Assembly (NCBI GenBank): GCA_013001485.1
Contig: JABDMN010000198.1
Span: 1-8,129 of the forward strand
DNA length: 8,129 bases
Reading direction: 5' to 3'
Origin: Acidimicrobiia bacterium
Lineage (GTDB): Bacteria; Actinomycetota; Acidimicrobiia; Spongiisociales; UBA5794
The notes beneath the pieces were generated by a model. It saw nothing but the letters and a program-made list of their open reading frames with translations. It was not told the origin of the DNA and did not search any database. The position numbers and the translations under genes were made by a program. Positions within the stretch are counted from its first letter, which is position 1; each line of letters opens with the position of its first letter. Positions 1 through 5,599 of this stretch are shown here, piece after piece.

Positions 1-62
1 TCCATCGTGGCCACACCGACGTCGTCGTCGGACTCGTGGAGCAGGATACCCTTCTTCACCAT
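1..62 (-). CDS. UxaA-family (altronate/galactarate dehydratase-like) SAF-domain protein, N-terminal fragment
   Basis: Only the first 20 codons are in the window, and the gene runs off the left edge. The minus strand reads MVKKGILLHESDDDVGVATM. The pattern of a short basic start, a hydrophobic ILLHE stretch, an acidic cluster and VGVA is the typical beginning of the SAF domain of UxaA-type sugar-acid dehydratases (altronate or galactarate dehydratase small domain and relatives). In that family this domain sits beside a metal-dependent dehydratase that removes water from hexonates; whether the larger domain follows cannot be seen here. A perfect AGGAGG lies at 69-64. It is only 1 base from the ATG (62-60) but 4 bases from the next codon, GTG (59-57), so GTG may be the true start. 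The gene is divergent from the kinase gene at 240. The assignment rests on about 20 residues of pattern recognition. Confidence 0.6.
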   Translation of the reverse strand, partial: MVKKGILLHESDDDVGVATM

Positions 63-81
63 GCCTCCTCATGCGCAGGAA

Positions 82-99
82 GCCCCGGCGACCCGGGGC
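82..99. promoter_or_regulatory. Inverted repeat in divergent gap (7-bp arms)
   Basis: GCCCCGG (82-88) and CCGGGGC (93-99) form a perfect 7-base inverted repeat around CGAC. It lies 13 bases upstream of the AGGAGG of the minus-strand SAF-domain gene. It could be a hairpin in that gene's leader or a protein-binding site. In GC-rich DNA such repeats also arise by chance. Confidence 0.25.
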
Positions 100-104
100 G
101 CTGA

Positions 105-117
105 TGTGACATTCACA
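105..117. promoter_or_regulatory. Operator-like palindrome TGTGA-N3-TCACA
   Basis: TGTGA (105-109) and TCACA (113-117) form a perfect 5-base inverted repeat with a CAT centre. It lies about 43 bases upstream of the minus-strand SAF-domain gene and about 120 bases upstream of the kinase gene. Short palindromes of this form in a divergent gap beside sugar-acid genes are typical of repressor operators (GntR or LacI type). The half-sites resemble CRP/FNR ones, but the 3-base spacer is too short for classical CRP (6 bases). No regulator gene is in the window. Confidence 0.35.
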
Positions 118-146
118 CGGAGGCGACGCAACAGGCAGGGGTCGTT

Positions 147-161
147 GGTCCCATCGGGACC
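147..161. promoter_or_regulatory. Inverted repeat GGTCCC-N3-GGGACC
   Basis: GGTCCC (147-152) and GGGACC (156-161) form a perfect 6-base inverted repeat with an ATC centre. It sits mid-way in the divergent gap, about 80 bases upstream of the likely kinase start. It may be a second operator or the base of a small hairpin. No convincing -10/-35 pair was found next to it. Confidence 0.25.
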
Positions 162-227
162 GCTGAGCGTCGTGGGTCAACGGTTTCTCGCGCCGCCACG
201 TTGCTCAGGCGGGATCCGGGACTCTGC

Positions 228-232
228 GAGGA
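228..232 (+). promoter_or_regulatory. Shine-Dalgarno site selecting the GTG start at 240
   Basis: GAGGA at 228-232 is followed by a 7-base spacer and then GTG at 240. The longer in-frame alternative, TTG at 201, has no purine-rich sequence before it. The GTG at 240 is therefore preferred. Confidence 0.6.
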
Positions 233-239
233 TTCGCCC

Positions 240-989
240 GTGGGTTGGGAAGCACTTGAACAGTGGGGTGACGACGTCACTCGCATCGAACCCCTCTCAG
301 GCGGGGTCGCCAACGACGTGTGGAGTTTGAGCATCAACGGCCGACTCGCGGTCGGTCGTCTCGGCGCCAGGAGCGACGCTGACCTCGCGTGGGAGGTCGA
401 CCTCCTCCAGCACCTCGACCGCGAAGGTCTGAGCGTGCCGGTGCCGATTTCGACGATGGATGGACGATGGTTCGTCGACGGTCTGGTCGTGATGCCCTTC
501 ATGGAGGGAAGGCCCCCTGAGACGGAGGCCGACTGGCGTCGCGTGGCCGATGCTCTCCGCCAACTGCATGGGGCGACCCAGGGCTGGCAGCAACGCCCTG
601 GTTGGCGGTCGTCGACCGACCTCCTGCACGCCGAGACCGGCACCAAGGTCGACCTTGGCGCGATGCCGGCCGAAGGTGTTGCTCGATGCCGGGCGGCGTG
701 GGCCCGGGTCTCCGGACGTCCGACATGCGTCGTCCACGGTGATTCCAACAACGTTGGCAACGTGCTCATGACCGAGGATCGGATCGCACTGATCGACTGG
801 GACGAGGCACATGTCGACGTCGCCGATCTCGACCTGGCACTGCCTCACAACGCCGCCGGCCTCGACGACGACGCGTACGACGTCGCTGCACAAGCCTCGG
901 CCGCCTGGGAAGCCGCCGTCTGCTGGGACGACGACTACTCGAAGAGGCGCCTATCCGAAGTCAGGGCAGTCACGAAGGGCCGCAACTGA
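240..989 (+). CDS. APH-fold phosphotransferase (aminoglycoside phosphotransferase/choline-kinase-like)
   Basis: A 249-residue kinase of the APH superfamily, which transfers phosphate from ATP to a small-molecule hydroxyl in the cytoplasm. The substrate cannot be told. Numbered from the GTG start, an N-lobe loop SGGVANDVW lies at about 20-28, and a strand with AVGRL at about 37-41 carries Arg where protein kinases have the ATP-binding Lys. The hinge-like VVMPFMEGR is at about 83-91. The catalytic loop VVHGDSNNVGNVLM is at about 164-177 (catalytic Asp168), and the metal-binding Asp186 is in ALIDWDEA. The usual loop is HGDxxxxN; here the Asn falls one residue later, so the loop has an extra residue. 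The C-terminal tail after about residue 220 is short. An extension to a TTG at 201 (13 residues more) is possible but has no ribosome site. The gene ends 61 bases before the oxidoreductase start on the same strand, so co-transcription is plausible. An antibiotic-resistance role is not supported by anything seen. Confidence 0.8.
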   Translation: MGWEALEQWGDDVTRIEPLSGGVANDVWSLSINGRLAVGRLGARSDADLAWEVDLLQHLDREGLSVPVPISTMDGRWFVDGLVVMPFMEGRPPETEADWRRVADALRQLHGATQGWQQRPGWRSSTDLLHAETGTKVDLGAMPAEGVARCRAAWARVSGRPTCVVHGDSNNVGNVLMTEDRIALIDWDEAHVDVADLDLALPHNAAGLDDDAYDVAAQASAAWEAAVCWDDDYSKRRLSEVRAVTKGRN

Positions 990-1050
990 GCACCCCGAGT
1001 AGGTCTCCATGCGGAGGTACGCTCGCCACGGCCAAGTAGGAGTGACGGGC

Positions 1051-2133
1051 ATGGCAGAAATCGTCCGGGTTGGGCTGGTGGGTGCTTCCGCTGCGGGCGG
1101 GTGGAGTTCCATCGCCCACATTCCGGCTCTCCATGCCGCAGAAGGAATCGAGTTGGCTGCCGTGTGCACGAGCCGTCCTGAGTCGGCGGTGGCAGCCGGT
1201 GAAGCGTATGGCGTGCCCGCATTCCACGACGTGCGAGACCTGGTTGCAGACAAGGACATCGATGTCGTCTCTGTTGTGGTCAGGGTTCCCAAGCACAATG
1301 AGCTCGTAGTTGCTGCTCTCGACGTCGGGAAGCACGTGTTCAGCGAATGGCCGCTTGGCGCGAACCTCGCTGAAGCCCAGGTGATGGCGACACGTGCGCG
1401 TGACGCCGGGGTAGTTGCGGCAGTGGGTCTGCAGGGCCGTCACGATCCCTCGCTCACATACGTGAGACAGCTCCATGCCGAAGGATGGTTCGGGGAGATC
1501 GTCGCGGTCAACGTGACGATGATGGGAGGCGGAGCGCTTTCGCACACATCGGCGGATGCGTGGATGGGTGTCAAGGCCAACGGCGCCAACTTCATGACCA
1601 TCGTCGGAGGCCACACGCTGGACGCGATCTCGTATTGCGTCAGCCCGTTTTCCGAACTGTCTGCGTCGGTCGCAACCCAGTTCCCCGAGTGGCGGTTGTC
1701 GGACACTGGAGAAGCCGTATCGGTCGATGCACCGGACAGCCTCATCGTCAATGGCACGCTCGACGGGGGAGCCATGGTGTCGCTACACGCAGCAAGCGTT
1801 CCGTACAACGCAGTCGGCTGGCGGATGGAGATCTACGGCACCGAAGGCACGATTGTCGCCACGACTCCCGGCCTTCCCCAGATCACGCCAATCACTCTCT
1901 CGGGAGCTCGAGGCTCAGATGCACTCGAAGAGCTCGCTCTGCCCGCCGAACTGGTTGACCATTTCCCCGTTGGCCCGGCAGGGAACGTGGGCCGTGCTTA
2001 TCAACACATGGCAGAAGCGATGAGAACAGGCCAACTGTTCAGCCCGGACTTCACGCACGCTGAACGAGTTCACGCGTTGCTCGACCTGATCGAACAGTCG
2101 TCGGCTGAAGGTACGTCTGTCTCGGTCTCGTGA
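1051..2133 (+). CDS. Gfo/Idh/MocA-family oxidoreductase, Gal80-like subgroup
   Basis: A 360-residue NAD(P)-binding protein. The N-terminal Rossmann fold is clear (VGLVGASAAGGW at about 7-18, then IDVVSVVVRVPKHNELV with the conserved P-x-x-H region). The C-terminal alpha/beta dimerisation and substrate domain carries GGHTLDAI at about 186-193 and YGTEGTI at about 262-268. Families of this type oxidise or epimerise sugars, inositols and related polyols. The usual EKP motif, whose Lys helps catalysis, reads SEWPLG (98-103) here. With LQGRHDPS and the GGHTLD motif, this matches the bacterial relatives of yeast Gal80p, so a dehydrogenase activity should not be assumed. His188 and Asp191 are kept. 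The start at 1051 is chosen because AGGAG (1038-1042) sits 8 bases upstream; an in-frame ATG at 1009 adds 14 residues unlike the family. It may share a transcript with the upstream kinase. The sugar-acid protein at the left edge fits a carbohydrate context. Confidence 0.85.
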   Translation: MAEIVRVGLVGASAAGGWSSIAHIPALHAAEGIELAAVCTSRPESAVAAGEAYGVPAFHDVRDLVADKDIDVVSVVVRVPKHNELVVAALDVGKHVFSEWPLGANLAEAQVMATRARDAGVVAAVGLQGRHDPSLTYVRQLHAEGWFGEIVAVNVTMMGGGALSHTSADAWMGVKANGANFMTIVGGHTLDAISYCVSPFSELSASVATQFPEWRLSDTGEAVSVDAPDSLIVNGTLDGGAMVSLHAASVPYNAVGWRMEIYGTEGTIVATTPGLPQITPITLSGARGSDALEELALPAELVDHFPVGPAGNVGRAYQHMAEAMRTGQLFSPDFTHAERVHALLDLIEQSSAEGTSVSVS

Positions 2134-2482
2134 GACCCAACTGCTGAGCGAACGCCGCGCGGCCGACTTCTGCCGAGCGTCCCAATGTCGAGCTCGTCGA
2201 CGCCTCTGCAACGTGCGACAGCACGATCGCAGCGAACGAGATCGCACTCCATCTCGCCAGAGCGCGCTCACCGGTCTCTCGCGGGTCAATGTGACTTCCG
2301 TCCCCATGGGCGTAGGCCCCGGTCCCTAGGAACTCCGACCTCAAAGGTCAATCCTGTAACTGCGGCTTGAGCGATCGCGGTTTCGGTGCCCTCGTCGGAG
2401 CTGGCATAGCCCCAACAGAAGACACAGCCGGGCGCTTGAGCAGTCACAAGCAGGCCCGAGTGGACTTCATGGAAGGGACAAC
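2134..2482. other. 349-base intergenic region between oxidoreductase and hydrolase
   Basis: There is no complete convincing gene. It holds the start-less coding-like stretch at 2148-2294 (listed separately). It also has a small inverted repeat GACCT-CAA-AGGTC (2337-2349) and two copies of GCTTGAGC (2365-2372 and 2434-2441). No clear -10/-35 pair was found for the hydrolase, although a promoter must lie here if the hydrolase is transcribed separately. No strong terminator hairpin was seen after the oxidoreductase stop. Confidence 0.4.
2148..2294 (+). pseudogene. Coding-like remnant without start codon
   Basis: Between in-frame stops at 2145-2147 and 2292-2294, one frame reads as a protein tail with balanced composition and many G/C third codon positions. 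It contains VELVDASATCDSTIAANEIA followed by LHLARARSP. The other five frames over the same bases are Ser/Arg-rich or otherwise shadow-like. There is no ATG or GTG start, no ribosome site and no recognised family. It is also in a different frame from the oxidoreductase, which already has a normal-length C-terminus. It may be the remnant of a decayed gene, or chance. I do not recognise the protein. Confidence 0.25.
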
Positions 2483-4234
2483 ATGAGCACGAAGCGGATC
2501 CTGGCGGTCGCATTGGCATTGATCCTCGGCGGGAGTCTCCTGGCCTGGACGGTTCAGACGTCCGGCGGGGACACGGAGATCAAGGATGTGCGCTGGGTTG
2601 GTGCCAACGGCACCGAGATGAGTGGACTCCTCTACATCCCGGAAGGGGTGACAGCGGAGAACCCGGCTCCAGGGATCGTTGCGATCCACGGTTACATCAA
2701 CTCACGTGAGACCCAGGACGGGTTCGCGATCGAGTTCGCCAGACGGGGATATGTGGTTCTCGCTGCCGATCAAACCGGTCACGGGTATTCCGACGGTCCC
2801 GCATTTGCCAACGGCTTCGGCGGCCCTGATTCGCTGACGTTCCTGCGATCTCTCGACATCGTCGATCCGGACAACATCGGACTCGAAGGCCACTCCATGG
2901 GTGGTTGGGCCGTTCTGATTGCGGCGGCGCTGCAGCCCGACGGGTACAAGTCGGTTGTCATCGAGGGCTCCTCCACAGGAACCTTCGGTGCACCAGATGC
3001 CACCGAAGACTGGCCACGGAATATGGCCGTCGTGTTCTCGGAGTACGACGAGTTCTCCGAGCTGATGTGGCTTACGCCTAAGGCTTCCGACGTGGCGAGC
3101 AGCGACAAACTCAAGGCAGCTTTCGGGACCACCGAGACGGTTGAGATCGGCCGGGTATACGGCTCGATCGAGGATGGCACCGCGCGTGCGCTCTACCAGC
3201 CGCCCGTCATCCACCCGGGTGATCACCTATCCCGCACAGCTATCGGTCACGCCATCGATTGGTTCGACATGACGCTCGACGGCGGCAATGGACTCGACTC
3301 CGGCAGCCAGACATGGATGTGGAAGGAGTTCGGAAACCTGCTGGCTGCGATCGGCATGGTCCTTCTCCTGTTCCCGGTCGGAGCGATGCTCCTGAAGCGA
3401 CCCATGTTCGCCGATCTCGCCGCAACACCGGAGGAGCCGAAGGGCGCAGTTGGCCCAGGCTGGTGGGCTGGCGCAGCAGTGTTCACGATCCTCCCAGCGG
3501 CGACCCTATTCAGATTCAAGAACTGGCCAACCGATCACGAATGGGCGCCGACGGCGCTGTTCTCCCAGAACATCACGACTCAGGTGATGATGTGGGCGAT
3601 CTTCGTGGGTCTGATCTCGCTGGTGCTGTTCGTGGCCTGGCACTTCGGACTCAATCGGAAGGCCGAAGCGAAGCTGGATGACTACGGGCTCACCTGGGCC
3701 GGGAGGTTCGAGTTCGGAAAGGTCGGCAAGTCGCTGCTCTTGAGCTTCCTGATCGTGCTCGCCGCATACATCACACTCGTGGTGGTGGCGTTCTTCTTCA
3801 CCACGGACTTCAGGTTCTGGGTGTTCGCGATCAAGCCGATGAGCACGCTGGGCATCCGGATCTTCCTGTCGTACCTGATTCCCTTCACGCTGTTCTTCCT
3901 GGTTGTGAGCGTCATCTTGTATGGCCAGCTGCGGAAGAGGGCTCTGCGGATGCGGGACGAGATGTTGATCGTTGTCGGCCTACTCATCGCAGGCTTTGTC
4001 GGGCTCATTGCCTGGCAGTACATCCCGCTTCTCACCGGAGGAACCCTTGGCTTCCCCGATGAGTCGCTGTGGGGAATCATCGCGTTCCAGTTCCTGCCGT
4101 TGATGACGATTGTCGGGCTTGTATCCGTGTACTTCTACCGGAAGACGGCTCGTGTCTACGTCGGTTCGTTCATGAGCGCAATGCTCGTTACGTGGATCGT
4201 CACTGCAAGCCAGGCAACTCACTTCGCCTTCTAG
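2483..4234 (+). CDS. Membrane-anchored alpha/beta hydrolase fused to a polytopic membrane domain
   Basis: A 583-residue two-part protein. Residues 1-4 are short and basic, followed by a hydrophobic helix (about 5-24) acting as a membrane anchor or uncleaved signal. Residues 35-265 form an alpha/beta hydrolase of the dienelactone-hydrolase/lipase type. An oxyanion HGY is at 69-71, a DQTGHGYSDGP loop at 96-106, and the nucleophile elbow GHSMGG at 136-141 (Ser138). The likely acid is Asp189, and the likely His is His248 in HPGDHLS. Residues about 285-577 hold about seven or eight hydrophobic segments (about 285-305, 327-343, 366-388, 417-440, 457-480, 494-514, 531-552 and 560-577) with basic loops such as LRKRALRMRDE. 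Topology suggests the catalytic domain lies outside the membrane. The substrate is unknown; an ester or lipid-like compound is a guess from the family. The start is supported by GAAGGG (2472-2477) 5 bases upstream. It stands alone, with a 349-base gap before it and a strong terminator after it. Confidence 0.8.
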   Translation: MSTKRILAVALALILGGSLLAWTVQTSGGDTEIKDVRWVGANGTEMSGLLYIPEGVTAENPAPGIVAIHGYINSRETQDGFAIEFARRGYVVLAADQTGHGYSDGPAFANGFGGPDSLTFLRSLDIVDPDNIGLEGHSMGGWAVLIAAALQPDGYKSVVIEGSSTGTFGAPDATEDWPRNMAVVFSEYDEFSELMWLTPKASDVASSDKLKAAFGTTETVEIGRVYGSIEDGTARALYQPPVIHPGDHLSRTAIGHAIDWFDMTLDGGNGLDSGSQTWMWKEFGNLLAAIGMVLLLFPVGAMLLKRPMFADLAATPEEPKGAVGPGWWAGAAVFTILPAATLFRFKNWPTDHEWAPTALFSQNITTQVMMWAIFVGLISLVLFVAWHFGLNRKAEAKLDDYGLTWAGRFEFGKVGKSLLLSFLIVLAAYITLVVVAFFFTTDFRFWVFAIKPMSTLGIRIFLSYLIPFTLFFLVVSVILYGQLRKRALRMRDEMLIVVGLLIAGFVGLIAWQYIPLLTGGTLGFPDESLWGIIAFQFLPLMTIVGLVSVYFYRKTARVYVGSFMSAMLVTWIVTASQATHFAF

Positions 4235-4253
4235 GGCTGAAGTCATAGCCGAG

Positions 4254-4293
4254 AAGGAGGGCAGCACCGCGAGAGCGGTAGCTGCCCTCCTTT
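4254..4293 (+). terminator. Rho-independent-type terminator after the hydrolase gene
   Basis: AAGGAGGGCAGC (4254-4265) pairs perfectly with GCTGCCCTCCTT (4281-4292). The stem continues as ACCGC/GCGGT (4266-4270 with 4275-4279) closed by a GAGA tetraloop of the GNRA type. One A (4280) bulges out. The hairpin thus has 17 base pairs and is followed by TTTGCATT, a short T run as often seen in GC-rich genomes. It starts 20 bases after the hydrolase stop. Confidence 0.88.
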
Positions 4294-4423
4294 GCATTCG
4301 CCATCTGGTTCGAAGGATGGTTGGCGGTCAGGCCATCAGCCATGCTCGTCGGCGATGTGCGGTAGAGCGCTCACTGGCATCTCCTGAGATCTAGGGACCG
4401 TCTGCCACGTAGGCTCCGTCCGC

Positions 4424-5593
4424 ATGAGAGAGATTGAACTCCCGCCGATCACGGAGGACTTCACCGCGGATCCGGTGGAGCTGTTCTTTGACCTGGCGTA
4501 CGTGTTTGCGTTCTCCCAACTGGTGGCGCTGCTGATCAGGGAGCCGACCTGGGCCGGTGTGGGGAAGGCTGCGCTGCTGTTCGCATTGCTGTGGTTGCCA
4601 TGGCAGCAGCTGACCTGGGCAGCCAACGCCGTGTCGGGGAATGGTCGACCAGTGCGGGCGCTGTTCCTGGTTGCCACGGTGATCAGCATCCCGATGGCAG
4701 CGTCGACGTCGACCGCGTTCGCCGGGGGCGGACCCGTCTTCGCCATCGCTCTGACCGGGATCATGGTGATCGGCTTTCGGATGCGGACCCTGGGCACCAC
4801 AGAAGACTTCGACTTCAGGGGTGCCGTGTACATGTGGATCGCTCCGAACGTGGTCGCAATCTCAGTGCTCGTCGCAGGTTCCTTCTTCGACGGGACCGTT
4901 CGACTGGGGTTCTGGCTCACGACAGTCGCCATCGTGATGTGGGCCATGATCAGGGCCGGAGACAACGAGTGGGGCGTGCGCGCAGGTCACTTCGCCGAGC
5001 GTCACGGCCTGATCATCATCGTCGCCCTCGGCGAGGTGATAGTGGCCATCGGCATCCCCGTTGTCGCCGCCCTCGAGAAAGACGGTGGCCTGTCAGCGGC
5101 GACGATCTCCGTGCTTCTCGCAGCGGGAGGATTTGCCGGAGTTCTGTGGTGGTCGTACTTCGATCGACCGGGTCCTGGGCTCGAGTTCGCCGCCTCCCGG
5201 CTAGATGATGCTGACCGATCCGGGCAGTTCGCCCGCGACGTCTACACCTGGGCGCACGCCCCCGTCGTTGCGGGCGTCATCCTGGCTGCCGCCGCACTTG
5301 AGGAGATCGCGCTCCACCCCCGCGACGCGGTGCATCTGGAGTTCCGGGCCATGCTCGCCGGGGGACTCTTCCTCTTCCTGGCCGGGGTCTATGGCGCGGT
5401 GTGGCGCGCCTTTCGAGCGCACGCTCGCGAGCGCCTCGTCGGGGCCGTCGTTATCGCCGGCATCGTGTTCATTGGTGGCTCGCTGGAGGGCCTGAATCTC
5501 CTGACGATCATCGTGGCAGTGATGTTCGTGGTGCTGGTCATCGAGAACCGTCGAGTCGAGCGCGCCCGTGCTCTCGCAGCGGCGGGCGGCTGA
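4424..5593 (+). CDS. Low temperature requirement protein A (LtrA) family membrane protein
   Basis: A 389-residue polytopic membrane protein of the bacterial LtrA family. The hallmark N-terminal segment DPVELFFDLAYVFAFSQL is at 16-33, the central HFAERHGLIIIVALGE at 189-204, and the later YTWAHAPVVAGVI at 274-286. These match the family order of a PLELFFD start, an HxxERxGLxxIIALGE helix and a Y-x-H-x-P helix. About ten hydrophobic segments are visible. The first LtrA was named from a Listeria mutant that grew poorly in the cold, but the biochemical role of the family is not established. The start at 4424 gives the usual short cytoplasmic N-terminus; the ribosome site is weak (AGG at 4411-4413, 10 bases upstream). 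A terminator separates it from the hydrolase. The stop is only 6 bases from the start of the Rieske/glutamate-synthase gene, pointing to an operon with that iron-sulfur flavoenzyme. The C-terminal tail is Arg/Ala-rich. Confidence 0.88.
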   Translation: MREIELPPITEDFTADPVELFFDLAYVFAFSQLVALLIREPTWAGVGKAALLFALLWLPWQQLTWAANAVSGNGRPVRALFLVATVISIPMAASTSTAFAGGGPVFAIALTGIMVIGFRMRTLGTTEDFDFRGAVYMWIAPNVVAISVLVAGSFFDGTVRLGFWLTTVAIVMWAMIRAGDNEWGVRAGHFAERHGLIIIVALGEVIVAIGIPVVAALEKDGGLSAATISVLLAAGGFAGVLWWSYFDRPGPGLEFAASRLDDADRSGQFARDVYTWAHAPVVAGVILAAAALEEIALHPRDAVHLEFRAMLAGGLFLFLAGVYGAVWRAFRAHARERLVGAVVIAGIVFIGGSLEGLNLLTIIVAVMFVVLVIENRRVERARALAAAGG

Positions 5594-5599
5594 GGCTGC

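Noticed and set aside
113..893. Long minus-strand open frames opposite the kinase gene
   Set aside because: They are Arg/Pro/Ser-rich with no family resemblance and lie opposite a recognisable APH-family gene; GC-rich coding DNA yields such antisense frames routinely.
1009..1050. Upstream ATG extending the oxidoreductase by 14 residues
   Set aside because: The extra residues are basic and unlike the family's start, while the ATG at 1051 has AGGAG 8 bases upstream and is followed directly by the Rossmann strand.
2286..2519. Cys-containing small minus-strand frame (CSCC, then C-x-x-C) before the hydrolase
   Set aside because: It overlaps the hydrolase start and its ribosome site in antisense, has no ribosome site of its own seen and no family resemblance.
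4303..4322. TGGTTCGAAG within CCATC...GATGG, resembling a tRNA T-loop
   Set aside because: No cloverleaf can be drawn around it; it is only a 5-base inverted repeat with a long loop.
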